From contig MAEX01000001.1 in the NCBI GenBank assembly GCA_002013415.1, positions 310,001 to 374,000 on the forward strand: a stretch of DNA of 64,000 nucleotides, in the 5' to 3' direction. The DNA comes from Mycobacterium sp. D16Q14. GTDB lineage: Bacteria > Actinomycetota > Actinomycetes > Mycobacteriales > Mycobacteriaceae. A program made the position numbers and the translations under genes. Below the pieces are notes generated by a model that saw nothing but the letters and a program-made list of their open reading frames with translations, did not search any database and was not told the DNA's origin. Of the stretch, positions 29,400-40,294 are shown in pieces. Position 1 is the first letter of the stretch; each line of letters begins with the position of its first letter.

Positions 29400-30258
29400 T
29401 ACTTGCCCCTTCCTCATGTGGCACACCAAGACTCGCGGCCAGTCGCTCACGGGCCAACGAGGCCAGCGGTAGCTGGACGGACTGCTCTTCGCCCAGCGCC
29501 AGGGCCAGGCTCAGATCCTTTTCACCGAGACCGCGCACATGCGTGAAGATCGGGTGCCAGAAGCTGTCCGCTGTCACCGGTTCGGTGGTATCCCGCAACA
29601 TGATGGCGCCCGGCCCACCGGTGATGGCGTCCGTGTGACGCACCACCTTGCCCAGATCGGTGATATCCAGGCCACAACCTTCGGCCAGGCGCTGCGCCTC
29701 CCCTGCCGCGGTGAAGGCAACGAAATGTAGGAGGTTGCGCGCCAGCTTCATTCGGGTGCCCGCACCCGGGGCACCGGCATGAATCACCAGCGACGCCCAC
29801 TTTGAGAAGGGCTCCTTGACCCGTGCGAACGTCTCGTCGTCGGCGCCGACCATGGTGGCGAGCTCGCCCTTGTGGGCGCCGGGGGCGCCACCGCTCACCG
29901 GTGCGTCGATGACGTGAATCTGTTGGGGCGCCAGTTCCTTGGCGAGCTGCACCGCAGTCGTGTCACTGATGGTGGAGTGGATGGCGATGATGGTGCCCGG
30001 CTTGACTCTCGGCGCGAGTTCCCCAACCACCTCACGCACCTGCGCGTCGTCCAGCACGGTGACGCTGATGAGGTCGGCAGCGGCGATATCGGCCAGGTTG
30101 TCCGCGGCGCGTGCGCCGGCCTCGACGAGCGGCGCCATGGTCTCAGTCCGCAGATCGAAGACCGTCAGACCGCCGGGCCAGTCGACAAGTCGCTGGGCCA
30201 TGGGCGCACCCATATTGCCCAGACCGATGTACCCCAGTGTGAGGGCAGATTGCGTCAT
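29392..30258 (-). CDS. NAD(P)-dependent beta-hydroxyacid dehydrogenase (3-hydroxyisobutyrate dehydrogenase family)
   Basis: 288 residues: nucleotide-binding GYIGLGNMGAPMAQRL at the N-terminus, VIDAPVSGGAPGA substrate motif near 118-130, KLARNLLHFVAF carrying the catalytic Lys near 168, and a C-terminal helical dimerisation domain. Rv0770-like by position. Substrate within this cyp51-linked operon is unknown; a hydroxy-acid from sterol or branched-chain metabolism is plausible. It is a different gene from mmsB at 62083. ATGA overlap with the upstream SDR. Confidence 0.85.
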   Translation of the reverse strand: MTQSALTLGYIGLGNMGAPMAQRLVDWPGGLTVFDLRTETMAPLVEAGARAADNLADIAAADLISVTVLDDAQVREVVGELAPRVKPGTIIAIHSTISDTTAVQLAKELAPQQIHVIDAPVSGGAPGAHKGELATMVGADDETFARVKEPFSKWASLVIHAGAPGAGTRMKLARNLLHFVAFTAAGEAQRLAEGCGLDITDLGKVVRHTDAITGGPGAIMLRDTTEPVTADSFWHPIFTHVRGLGEKDLSLALALGEEQSVQLPLASLARERLAASLGVPHEEGASNG

Positions 30259-31016
30259 GACCGGATGATCTGTCCACCGTCGACGTTGAACACCTGGCCG
30301 GTGATCCAGGAAGCCTTATCTGACAACAGGAAAAGGCACATGCCCACCATGTCGTCGACGGTGCCCATGCGGCTCAGCGGGATGTTCTTGACGAGCTCGC
30401 TGCGGAACTGCTCCGGCACGGTACCGCGGGTCGCCTCGGTGTCAGTAGGCCCTGGCGCGATGGCGTTGATGCGAATCTTCTGACCACCCAGCTCACGCGA
30501 GAGCTGCTGCGTCAGACCGTTGATGCCCACCTTCGCCAACCCGTAAAAGCCCGAGTACAGCCAAGCCGCCGTGGAGGATTGGTTGACGATGGCGCCACCT
30601 CCGCGCTTGGCGATGTGCTTGTACACGGCCCGGGTACACACCAGCGCCCCGTCCTGGTTCACGCTCATGAACTTTTTGTAGTAATCCCACGGGACCGACA
30701 GCAGCAGATCGAGCTTCATACCGCCGTAGATCGCCGCGTTGTTCACCAGATAGTCAATGCCACCAAACTCGGTGACTGCCTTGTCCGCCATGACTATTGC
30801 CGAATCAGGATCGGAGACGTCGACACTCGCGAAGATGGCCTTGCCACCGTCGGCGACGATTTGCTTGGCGACGCCCTCACCCAATTCGGCGTTGATATCG
30901 GCGACCACCACCGCCGCACCTTCGCGTGCCAGCGCATGCGCGTACGCCTCACCGATGCCCTGCGCGGCACCGGTGACGATGGCGACCTTGCCCTCGAACT
31001 GCCCAGTCGAACTCAC
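30255..31016 (-). CDS. Short-chain dehydrogenase/reductase (Rv0769-like)
   Basis: 253 residues of the classical SDR family: cofactor motif VTGAAQGIGEAYA (15-25), NNAA at about 89-92, catalytic Ser in NQSSTAAW and YxxxK in FYGLAK, and PGPTDTEATRG. Acts on NAD(P)-dependent oxidation of a secondary alcohol; substrate unknown. Third gene of the leftward operon after the aldehyde dehydrogenase, 13 bases after it, and coupled to the next gene by ATGA. Confidence 0.88.
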   Translation of the reverse strand: MSSTGQFEGKVAIVTGAAQGIGEAYAHALAREGAAVVVADINAELGEGVAKQIVADGGKAIFASVDVSDPDSAIVMADKAVTEFGGIDYLVNNAAIYGGMKLDLLLSVPWDYYKKFMSVNQDGALVCTRAVYKHIAKRGGGAIVNQSSTAAWLYSGFYGLAKVGINGLTQQLSRELGGQKIRINAIAPGPTDTEATRGTVPEQFRSELVKNIPLSRMGTVDDMVGMCLFLLSDKASWITGQVFNVDGGQIIRS

Positions 31017-31029
31017 GTTGTGATCCTTC

Positions 31030-32499
31030 CTACTTCACTGCCGTTGCAATGACTTTGGTTTCCAGGTACTCCTCGAAACCGGCGACGCCCATTTCCCTGC
31101 CGTTACCCGATTGCTTGTAGCCGCCGAAGGGCGCGTCGGCGGAGTACCAGACGCCGCCGTTGACATTCACCGTTCCTACTCGCAGCCGGGATGCCACTCG
31201 CGCCGCGCGCTCGTCGTCTCCACTGAACACCGTCCCGGACAGTCCGTACGGTGAATCGTTGGCGATCCGCACGGCGTCGTCGTCGCCGTCATGGGCGATC
31301 ACCACGAGCACCGGACCGAAGATCTCTTCGCGCGCCACACGTGCGTCGTTGGTCAGCCCGGTGACGACGGTGGGTTCGATGAAGAATCCACGGTCCCTGC
31401 CCTCTGGCCGTCCGCCTCCGCAGGCAAATGAGCCGCCCTCGGCGACAGCAAGATCCAGGTAGGACTGGACCCTGTCACGCTGGCGGGCCGAGATCACCGG
31501 CCCACAGATCGTTCCCGGTTTGGTGGGATCCCCCGGCTTGAGCGAGCCCATCGTCGCGGCGGCCGCTTGCACCGCCTCGTCGTATCGTGTGCGCGGTACG
31601 ACAAGCCGGGTGGTGATGGCACATCCCTGGCCCGCATGCATGGCCGCGGTGAATGCGGAGACCGAGCAGGCCGCAGCGAGGTCGGCGTCATCGAGCACGA
31701 CGAACGCCGATTTGCCGCCGAGTTCCAGGAATACCTTCTTGACGGTGGCGGCGGCGTCGGTCATGACCGCACGCCCGGTCGCCGTGGAGCCGGTGAACGA
31801 CACCATGTCCACCCGGGGATCCGTCGACAGCTGCGCACCGATGCGGTGGTCGCTGGAGGTGACGATGTTGAAGACGCCCGGTGGAAAGTCGGTGTGCTCG
31901 GCGATTATTCGACCTAACACCGCTGCGCACCACGGGGTATCCGGCGCCGGCTTGAGTATCAGGGTGTTGCCGGCGGCCAGCGCCGGGCCCACCTTGGCGA
32001 GGTTGATCTGATGAGGAAAGTTCCACGGTGTCACCGCCCCGACCACCCCGACGGCTTCACGCGCGAGAGTGCGTTGAGTCTTGATGCCCATGGGCGCGGC
32101 GATACCGAGATCGGTGTTCCAATCGAAGGATTCCGCGGTATCTGCGGCGAATCGCAGATCGTCCACCGGCCCCTCGAGCTGTGCACCGCCGGTCAGCATT
32201 CGAGGCGCCCCCACCTCGGCGATGGTCAGCTCTCGCAATTCCTCGATGTGAGCTCTCATGCCATCGCGCAGCTGACGGAGACACTGCACGCGCAGAGCCA
32301 CATCCCGTGACCAGCCGGTCTCGTCGAACGCACGGCGCGCTGCCTCGATGGCATGACTCATGTCGTCGATGTCGGCGTCGGCCGCGGTGCCGAGCACCTC
32401 TTCCGTGGCCGGGTTCACCGTCGGGAACCGCCCGGCACCTCCGGGAATCAACTTTCCGTCGATGAACAGATCACTGTCGCCATCGGCCAGGAGCGCCAT
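31030..32499 (-). CDS. Aldehyde dehydrogenase (Rv0768 aldA-like)
   Basis: 489-residue NAD(P)+-dependent aldehyde dehydrogenase. Conserved elements: TPWNFP (about 160), FTGSTATGR (about 238), catalytic Glu in LELGGKSAF (about 263) and Cys in HAGQGC (about 297), GPVISARQRDRV and EIFGPVLVV. First gene of the leftward operon and divergent from the TetR gene, with a TGGACA-N2-TGTCCA operator 20 bases upstream of its start. M. tuberculosis homologue is annotated aldA. Likely oxidises aldehydes made by the P450s or alcohol dehydrogenases of the locus. Confidence 0.9.
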   Translation of the reverse strand: MALLADGDSDLFIDGKLIPGGAGRFPTVNPATEEVLGTAADADIDDMSHAIEAARRAFDETGWSRDVALRVQCLRQLRDGMRAHIEELRELTIAEVGAPRMLTGGAQLEGPVDDLRFAADTAESFDWNTDLGIAAPMGIKTQRTLAREAVGVVGAVTPWNFPHQINLAKVGPALAAGNTLILKPAPDTPWCAAVLGRIIAEHTDFPPGVFNIVTSSDHRIGAQLSTDPRVDMVSFTGSTATGRAVMTDAAATVKKVFLELGGKSAFVVLDDADLAAACSVSAFTAAMHAGQGCAITTRLVVPRTRYDEAVQAAAATMGSLKPGDPTKPGTICGPVISARQRDRVQSYLDLAVAEGGSFACGGGRPEGRDRGFFIEPTVVTGLTNDARVAREEIFGPVLVVIAHDGDDDAVRIANDSPYGLSGTVFSGDDERAARVASRLRVGTVNVNGGVWYSADAPFGGYKQSGNGREMGVAGFEEYLETKVIATAVK

Positions 32500-32519
32500 G
32501 TCACCTCATCCCAAGAATC

Positions 32520-32533
32520 TGGACACTTGTCCA
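32520..32533. promoter_or_regulatory. Operator copy 1, TGGACA-N2-TGTCCA
   Basis: Perfect inverted repeat with a CT centre, 20 bases upstream of the aldehyde dehydrogenase start. The 14-base palindrome recurs at 32664-32677, differing only in the two central bases. It is the expected binding-site shape for the adjacent TetR-family protein, but no binding data exist in this window. Confidence 0.65.
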
Positions 32534-32663
32534 TTCCCTACCCGTGAACCATAACCATCAAAATCCCACCATGGCAAGACCGGAGCCAGGGAAGGCTTAG
32601 AAATTATTGGTGGACAGCATTTTTCACAAGGCATCTTGCCCAGGCGAGGCGCGGGCGCTAATC

Positions 32664-32677
32664 TGGACACGTGTCCA
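32664..32677. promoter_or_regulatory. Operator copy 2, TGGACA-N2-TGTCCA
   Basis: The same palindrome with a CG centre, extended by C/G on each side (32663-32678, 16 bases perfect). It overlaps the GTG start I assigned to the TetR gene, so either the mRNA is leaderless or translation starts at the GTG 32686 or 32689. Confidence 0.65.
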
Positions 32678-33258
32678 GTGAAGCTGTGGTGACCCTCACA
32701 AGTGAATCGCCCCGAAACCGGCGCCAGGAGGAGACGATTCGCAAGATCGTCACCGCGGGCCGGGAGATGCTCGGCGAGACCACCTACTCGGATCTGACGA
32801 TCCGCGGTGTGGCGGCCCGCGCCAAGGTCGCCCCCGCGACCGCCTACACGTACTTCTCCTCCAAGAGTCATCTCGTCGCCGAGATCTACCTCGATCTCAT
32901 CCATGAAGCGCCCTACTTCACCGACGTCAACGACGGCCAGTCCGCGCGAGTCACCAAGACGCTGCGGAGCCTGGCATTGGTGGTTGCCGACGAGCCCGAG
33001 ATCGCGACGGGATGCACGACCGCACTACTGAGCAACAACGACGAAGCCGTGCGGGCCGTCCGCGACAAGATCGGGCTGGAAATACACCGCAGGATCCGCT
33101 CGGCGATGGGACCCGACGCAGATCCACGCGTGGTGTCGGCCCTCGAGATGACCTTCTTCGGCGCCCTCATGCACGCGGGCAGCGGCACCTTCACCTATCA
33201 CGAGATCGCCGACAAGCTCACCTTCGTGGTGGATCTCATGCTGGGAAAGAACGAATGA
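32671..33258 (+). CDS. TetR-family transcriptional regulator (Rv0767c-like)
   Basis: 195 residues. The N-terminal helix-turn-helix is clear: IRKIVTAGREML, then LTIRGVAARAKVAPATAYTYFSSKSHLVAEI, with a ligand-binding helical C-terminus. It most likely represses both divergent operons through the two identical palindromes in 32520-32677. GTG at 32671 is given; GTG at 32686/32689 are realistic alternatives, because the second operator overlaps the first. It runs into CYP123 by ATGA overlap. Effector unknown, though a sterol or fatty-acid derivative is a reasonable guess. Confidence 0.88.
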   Translation: MSSEAVVTLTSESPRNRRQEETIRKIVTAGREMLGETTYSDLTIRGVAARAKVAPATAYTYFSSKSHLVAEIYLDLIHEAPYFTDVNDGQSARVTKTLRSLALVVADEPEIATGCTTALLSNNDEAVRAVRDKIGLEIHRRIRSAMGPDADPRVVSALEMTFFGALMHAGSGTFTYHEIADKLTFVVDLMLGKNE

Positions 33259-34460
33259 CAGCCGCCTCTATGTCCTCATTGGTGTTCGACCCGTACGACT
33301 ACGACTTCCACGAAGACCCGTACCCGTACTACCGGCGATTGCGTGACGAGGCACCGCTGTATCGCAACGACGAGCTGAACTTCTGGGCACTGTCGCGACA
33401 CCAGGATGTGTTGCAGGGCTTCAGGAACAGCGAGGCTCTGTCAAATGCGAACGGCGTCTCGATGGACAAGGCCTCCTTCGGGCCGCATGCCAAACTGGTG
33501 ATGTCGTTCCTGGCGATGGACGACCCCGAGCACCTTCGACTGCGCACGCTGGTATCGAAGGGGTTTACTCCCCGGCGAATCCGTGAACTCGAGGACCGGG
33601 TCGTCGCGCTGGCACGCATGCACTTGGACAGGGCCTTGCAGCACAAGAGCTTCGACTTCATCGCCGATTACGCCGGCAAGCTGCCCATGGACGTCATCTC
33701 TGAGCTGATGGGCGTGCCCGAGCCCGACCGCACCCGCATCCGGGAACTGGCCGACGGCGTCATGCATCGCGAGGATGGCGTCGCCGACGTGCCACAGAAG
33801 GCCATTCAGGCCTCGATCGACCTCATGACCTACTACATCGACATGGTCAAAGAGCGCAGACGTCAGCCCTCCAACGATCTGACGTCCGCTCTGCTGCAGG
33901 CGGAAATCGACGGCGACCGTCTCACCGACGAGGAAGTGATCGCCTTCCTGTTCCTCATGGTGATCGCGGGCAACGAGACCACCACCAAGCTGCTGGCCAA
34001 CGCCGTGTACTGGGGCCACCGCAATCCCGATCAGCTCGCCGGCGTCTACGCAGACCACGAGCGGATACCGCTGTGGGTTGAGGAATCGCTGCGCTATGAC
34101 ACCTCCAGCCAGATTCTCGCGCGCACCGTGGCCGAGGATATGACGTTGTACGACACGACCATCCCCGCCGGTGACATCCTGCTGCTGCTTCCTGGTTCTG
34201 CCAACCGCGACGACCGGGTGTTCGAGGATGCCGACGACTATCGCATCGGACGCGAGATCGGCGCCAAACTCGTGAGCTTCGGCAGCGGTGCCCATTTCTG
34301 CCTCGGCGCGCACCTGGCACGCATGGAGGCCAAGGTCGCCCTGACCGAGCTGTTCACCCGGATCAAGCGCTACGAGATCGACGAGAGTACCGCCGTACGT
34401 GTGCATTCCAGCAATGTCCGTGGATTCGCCTATCTGCCCATCACCGTGGAGGTCTGCTGA
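33255..34460 (+). CDS. Cytochrome P450 (CYP123-like)
   Basis: 401-residue soluble bacterial P450. I-helix AGNETTT (about 238-245), ExxR in EESLRYD, and haem loop FGSGAHFCLGAHLA with the thiolate Cys near 352. Similar position and length to CYP123 (Rv0766c). Substrate unknown; needs the ferredoxin encoded downstream or an unlinked one. The N-terminal MTAASMSSLVFDPYDYDF is typical of mycobacterial P450s. Overlaps TetR (ATGA) and the SDR (TGATG). Confidence 0.9.
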   Translation: MTAASMSSLVFDPYDYDFHEDPYPYYRRLRDEAPLYRNDELNFWALSRHQDVLQGFRNSEALSNANGVSMDKASFGPHAKLVMSFLAMDDPEHLRLRTLVSKGFTPRRIRELEDRVVALARMHLDRALQHKSFDFIADYAGKLPMDVISELMGVPEPDRTRIRELADGVMHREDGVADVPQKAIQASIDLMTYYIDMVKERRRQPSNDLTSALLQAEIDGDRLTDEEVIAFLFLMVIAGNETTTKLLANAVYWGHRNPDQLAGVYADHERIPLWVEESLRYDTSSQILARTVAEDMTLYDTTIPAGDILLLLPGSANRDDRVFEDADDYRIGREIGAKLVSFGSGAHFCLGAHLARMEAKVALTELFTRIKRYEIDESTAVRVHSSNVRGFAYLPITVEVC

Positions 34461-35283
34461 TGCCCCGTTTCGAGCCTCACCCGCGTCGGCGCCCATCAAT
34501 CATCAGCGGAGCATCTTCGGGCATCGGTGCGGCGACGGCGATCGAGCTCGCGGGCCGTGGATTTCCGGTCGCGCTCGGCGCCCGTCGTGTCGACAAGCTG
34601 ACCGAGCTCGTCGAGAAGATCCGGGTCGACGGCGGCGAGGCCGTGGCCTTTCCTCTCGACGTCACCGATGCCGACTCCGTGAAATCCTTTGTCGCGGAGA
34701 GTGTTGATGCCCTGGGTGAGATTGATCTGCTGGTGTCTGGCGCAGGCGACATGTACCCGGGCCGGGTCCATGAAATGAGCGCAGACACCTTCGCCGCGCA
34801 GATTCAGGTGCACCTGTTGGGTGCCAATCGGCTTGCCACGGCGATCGTCCCCGACATGGTGACTCGGCAGCGCGGCGATGTGGTGTTCATCGGGTCCGAC
34901 GTCGCGCTGCACCAGCGTCCGCACATGGGCGCGTATGGCGCAGCGAAGGCGGCATTGCTCGCCATGGTGAACACCATGCGCATGGAGCTGGAGGGCACCG
35001 GCGTTCGGGCCTCGATTGTGCACCCCGGCCCGACATTGACCGCGATGGGCTGGCAGCTTTCCGCCGAACAGGTCGGCCCCATGCTGGAGGACTGGAAAGC
35101 CTGGGGACAGGCACGGCACTCCTACTTTCTGCGTCCCTCCGATATCGCGCGTGCAGTCACCTTTGTCGCCGAAACCCCTAGGGGCGCACATATCGCGGAA
35201 ATGGAAGTGCAGCCGGAGGCGCCGTTGAGGAACGCCCCGGCTGACAAACAGAAGCTTGAACTCGGCGAGGAGGGCATGCCGTC

Positions 35284-35287
<4 letters not shown>
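34460..35287 (+). CDS. Short-chain dehydrogenase/reductase (Rv0765c-like)
   Basis: 275 residues with ISGASSGIGAATA cofactor motif, the SGAGD equivalent of NNAG, and catalytic YGAAK near residue 155 preceded by IGSDVALHQ. A C-terminal extension (about 245-275) beyond the classical SDR core is charged. Same position as Rv0765c between cyp123 and cyp51. Reaction not deducible. Start overlaps the cyp123 stop (TGATG) and its stop overlaps the cyp51 start (ATGA). Confidence 0.88.
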
Positions 35288-36839
<1,552 letters not shown>

Positions 36840-36850
36840 GAGTGCCAACT

Positions 36851-37396
36851 GTGCCCGAATTCCCCCGCCAAGAACTCGATGACGTTGTCGCGGACTGGCT
36901 ACAGGCCAATCTGGACGCTGAAAAGGCCGGTGACTGGAAACCATTGGCGCGCTTCTACACCGACGATGCCACCTACGGCTGGAACATCGGCCCCAAGGAA
37001 GACGTGATGTGCGTCGGTATAGACGAGATACGGGATATCGCCCTCGGCCAGGAGATGGAGGGCCTGGAGGGCTGGACATACCCGTATCAGAAGGTGATCG
37101 TCGACGACAGACAGGGTGAGGTCATCGGGTTCTGGAAGCAAATCGCCACGGACTCCAACGGCGGTGAGTCCGAGATCTACGGTATCGGCGGCAGCTGGTT
37201 CCGGTATGGCGGTAACGGCCAATGGAACTGGCAACGCGACTTCTTCGACTTCGGTCATGTGTCCGCCCTCTACATGGACCTGATCAAGGCGGGCAGGCTC
37301 AGCGAGGGAATGCAGAGACGCATCCAGCGGGGCCTCTCGGGCGAGAAGGTGCCCGGCTACTACCCCCTGGGCAAGACTCCGGTGCCCCTCTGGTGA
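36851..37396 (+). CDS. NTF2-like protein (Rv0762c-like)
   Basis: 181 residues from the GTG at 36851, which has GGAG eight bases upstream; a GTG at 36842 is possible but its AGGA would be too close. The NTF2 fold is suggested by the YTDDATYGWNIGPKED strand, EIRDIALGQEME and GGSWFRYGGNGQWNWQRDFFD. Conserved in the cyp51 locus; reaction unknown. Its last codon overlaps the next P450 by GTGA. Confidence 0.75.
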   Translation: MPEFPRQELDDVVADWLQANLDAEKAGDWKPLARFYTDDATYGWNIGPKEDVMCVGIDEIRDIALGQEMEGLEGWTYPYQKVIVDDRQGEVIGFWKQIATDSNGGESEIYGIGGSWFRYGGNGQWNWQRDFFDFGHVSALYMDLIKAGRLSEGMQRRIQRGLSGEKVPGYYPLGKTPVPLW

Positions 37397-38649
37397 CCGC
37401 CATGAAAAGCGCTGCGGAGCTGGGCCTTCCGGAAGGATTCGATTTCACCGATCCCGGGTTGTACGGGGAACGAATGCCACACGAAGAGTTTGCGACCCTG
37501 CGTCGCGAGGCGCCAGTCTGGTGGAACCCGCAGCCGCGCACGGTGGGTGGATTCGCCGATGACGGCTACTGGGTGATTTCCAAACACCGTGATGTACGCG
37601 AGGTTTCGTTGCACACCGACGTCTTTTCATCGGGCCGCAAGGGTGCCATCCCGCGCCTCGAAGATCACATCAGCCCGGAGGAATTCCAGGCCACGCTGTC
37701 CGTCCTCATCAACAAGGACGCCCCCGAACACACCCAACTGCGTGGACTGGTGTCTCGCATGTTCACCCCACGCTCCATCGCGGCGTTGCGCATCACGCTG
37801 GAGGACCGGGCGGAGCGGATCGTCCGGGCAGCCCTCGAAGGTGGGCATGGTGAGTTCGTGCGTGAGGTGGCCAGCGAGCTGCCTATGCAGGCCATCGCCG
37901 AATTGATCGGCGTTCCCGAGGAAGACCGCGTCAAGCTCTTCGAGTGGAGCAACCAGATGACGGGGTACGACGAGGCCGATGTTGAGATCGACCCACGTGT
38001 CGGCGCCGCCCAGATCCTCGGGTACTCATATCAGCTCGCCGAGCGGCGCCGCGACTGTCCGGGCAATGACGTGGTTTCCCGCCTGCTGACCGGGACGGTG
38101 GACGGTGAACAACTCACCCCGGAACAGTTTGGATTCTTTGTCGTGATGCTGTCGGTGGCCGGGAACGAAACCACCCGCAATGCCACCACCATGGGCATGA
38201 TGGCCTTCCTGGAACACCCCGACCAATGGGAACTGTTCAAAAAGGGCAGGCCGGCCTCCGCCGTCGACGAGATAGTCCGGTACACCTCACCGCTGATCTC
38301 TCAACAGCGAACCGCGTTACAGGACACCATGATCGGTGGCGTGTCCATCAAGGCCGGTGAACGACTGGTCATGCTCTACCCATCGGCCAACTTCGACGAG
38401 GAAGTGTTCGAGAACCCGCATACCTTCGACATCAGCCGCGATCCGAACCCGCATCTGGGCTTCGGCGGCACGGGAGCCCACTACTGCCTGGGCGCCAACC
38501 TCGCGAAGGTCGAGCTGGAGATCATCTTCAATAAGATCGCCGATCGCATGCCGGACATCTCGCGGATCGGGGATGCGCCCCGATTCCATTCGGGCTGGAT
38601 CAACGGCATCAAGAAGTTCGACACGGACTATTGCCCCGTCTCCCATTGA
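37393..38649 (+). CDS. Cytochrome P450, CYP125/CYP142-like
   Basis: 418 residues from GTG 37393 (or ATG 37402, MKSAAELG). The sequence resembles CYP125-type steroid 26-hydroxylases: PEGFDFTDPGLYGERMPHEEF, APVWWN, the FFVVMLSVAGNETTRN I-helix, ExxR region, ANFDEEVFENPHTF and haem loop FGGTGAHYCLGANLA. M. tuberculosis has adhB (an alcohol dehydrogenase), not a P450, at the equivalent point, so the distal end of the cluster is rearranged here. Actual substrate could be a steroid side chain or a fatty acid. Confidence 0.88.
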   Translation: MTAMKSAAELGLPEGFDFTDPGLYGERMPHEEFATLRREAPVWWNPQPRTVGGFADDGYWVISKHRDVREVSLHTDVFSSGRKGAIPRLEDHISPEEFQATLSVLINKDAPEHTQLRGLVSRMFTPRSIAALRITLEDRAERIVRAALEGGHGEFVREVASELPMQAIAELIGVPEEDRVKLFEWSNQMTGYDEADVEIDPRVGAAQILGYSYQLAERRRDCPGNDVVSRLLTGTVDGEQLTPEQFGFFVVMLSVAGNETTRNATTMGMMAFLEHPDQWELFKKGRPASAVDEIVRYTSPLISQQRTALQDTMIGGVSIKAGERLVMLYPSANFDEEVFENPHTFDISRDPNPHLGFGGTGAHYCLGANLAKVELEIIFNKIADRMPDISRIGDAPRFHSGWINGIKKFDTDYCPVSH

Positions 38650-38656
38650 CGCCCTG

Positions 38657-39511
38657 ATGACCAGTTGCGTTGTAGTCGGCGGTAGCCGCGGAATCGGGCG
38701 CGCGGCAGCAGAGCTCCTCGGCGAGCTCGGCGCCCATGTCGTTGTCAACGGTCGGCATGCCGATGCGGTCGAAGAAACGGTCCACGCGATCACATCCAGC
38801 GGCGGCACTGCGGTCGCTTTTGTCGGATCGCCCGACAACGAGCGGATAGCCACGGATCTGATCAACACCTGCCGCAACGAGTTTGGCGGCATCGACGCAT
38901 TGATCAACTGCGCGGGCATACCTGAGCCCGCCGGGTCCTCCATCCTGACCATCGCCCCGGATGAGTTTCAACGGCTGATCGATGCGCATCTGGGCACCGT
39001 GTTCCACACCTGCCGCATCGCCGCACCGCTCATGGCCGCCCAGCAGCACGGAACCATCATCAACACCGGATCGACTGCTTCCCTGGGTATCTACGGCGGA
39101 ACCGGGTATCCGGCGGGTAAAGCAGCCGTCAACGGACTGACCTTGGCCATCGCCGCCGAGTTGAAGCAAAGCGGTGTGCGCGCGAACGTCATCTGCCCCG
39201 GTGCCCGCACCCGGCTCTCCGAAGGAGAGGAGTACACCGCACACCTGCGCGACCTACACGCACGGGGACTACTCGACGAAATGACGCTGCGGGCTTCCCT
39301 CGAACCCGCACCGGCGGAGTGCATAGCACCGCTGTACGCCTATCTCGCCGGCGATCTCTCCGCACGCATCACCGGCCAAATATTCATCGCGGCAGGCGGA
39401 TTCATCGGACGTTTCACACGACAGGTCCCCACCCCGCTGGGCTACCGCGACCACACGGAATCCACGCAGTGGTCGATCCAGGAGATCGACGAGCTGATGG
39501 GCCATCGATAA
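38657..39511 (+). CDS. Short-chain dehydrogenase/reductase
   Basis: 284 residues, last of the eight-gene rightward operon. Cofactor motif VVGGSRGIGRAAA, NCAG at about 87-90, active site STASLGIYGGTGYPAGKAA (YPAGK is YxxxK). A C-terminal extension of about 25 residues (QVPTPLGYRDHTESTQWSI) follows the core. Acts on an unknown alcohol or ketone, likely the product of the preceding P450. It abuts the convergent prenyltransferase stop with no intergenic bases. Confidence 0.85.
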   Translation: MTSCVVVGGSRGIGRAAAELLGELGAHVVVNGRHADAVEETVHAITSSGGTAVAFVGSPDNERIATDLINTCRNEFGGIDALINCAGIPEPAGSSILTIAPDEFQRLIDAHLGTVFHTCRIAAPLMAAQQHGTIINTGSTASLGIYGGTGYPAGKAAVNGLTLAIAAELKQSGVRANVICPGARTRLSEGEEYTAHLRDLHARGLLDEMTLRASLEPAPAECIAPLYAYLAGDLSARITGQIFIAAGGFIGRFTRQVPTPLGYRDHTESTQWSIQEIDELMGHR

Positions 39512-40294
39512 CTACTGCCCGAACCGCCGATTTCTCGCGGCGTAATCGCGCAACGCGCGCAGGAAATCCACGCGGCGGAACTCGGGCCAGTACGCGTCGG
39601 TGAACCACATCTCGGAATAGGCGCTCTGCCAGAGCAGGAATCCTGACAACCGCTGCTCCCCCGACGTCCGGATGACCAGATCCGGGTCCGGCTGCCCGGA
39701 CGTGTACAGGTTCTCGGAGATGGCGTCGACGGTCACCGCCTGCACCAGCTGCTCGGCGCTGGCCCCGTTGGACAGCTCTTTGTTCAACAGCGTGCGCACC
39801 GCATCAGTGATCTCCTGCCGGCCCCCGTAGCCGACCGCCACGTTCACATGGAAGGCCGCATCCGCAGGCGCGGATTTCACCGCTTGGCGCATGCGCTCCG
39901 CTACCTCGTCGGGCAGCAGGTCGAGATCGCCGACGCTGCGCACGCTCCACCTGTTCTGTGGGGCACACAGCTCCTCGACGACGTCGGTAATGATCTCCAG
40001 CAGCTCGCCGAGCTGATCGGGGTCGCGGGTCAGATTCTCGGCCGACAGCAGGTACACGGTGGCCATCTCGACACCGGCATCCTGACACCAGCCGAGCATC
40101 TCGCCGATCTTGCGGGCGCCCATCCGATACCCATGGCTGACATCGGTGTACCCCGCCGACCGGGCCCAGCGGCGGTTCCCGTCGCACAGGACGGCGATGT
40201 GCCGTGGTTTCGACGCCTTGGCCAACTCCTGCCGGAGCCGCATTTCGTAGAGCTTGTACAGCGGTTCCTTCAGCCTCGGCGGGATAATCTCCAC
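39512..40294 (-). CDS. Short cis-prenyltransferase ((E,Z)-farnesyl diphosphate synthase-like)
   Basis: 260 residues of the undecaprenyl-synthase (UPPS) family: catalytic AVLCDGNRRWA (Asp in the P-loop-like motif), the GHRMG-equivalent HGYRMGA, ENLTRDPDQL, GYGGRQEI and LVIRTSGEQRLSGFLLWQSAYSE. It is the shorter of two such mycobacterial enzymes, like Rv1086, which makes the (E,Z)-farnesyl diphosphate primer for decaprenyl phosphate, the carrier for cell-wall arabinogalactan. GTG start at 40294. Divergent from the hemolysin III gene, as Rv1086 is from Rv1085c. Confidence 0.92.
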   Translation of the reverse strand: MEIIPPRLKEPLYKLYEMRLRQELAKASKPRHIAVLCDGNRRWARSAGYTDVSHGYRMGARKIGEMLGWCQDAGVEMATVYLLSAENLTRDPDQLGELLEIITDVVEELCAPQNRWSVRSVGDLDLLPDEVAERMRQAVKSAPADAAFHVNVAVGYGGRQEITDAVRTLLNKELSNGASAEQLVQAVTVDAISENLYTSGQPDPDLVIRTSGEQRLSGFLLWQSAYSEMWFTDAYWPEFRRVDFLRALRDYAARNRRFGQ

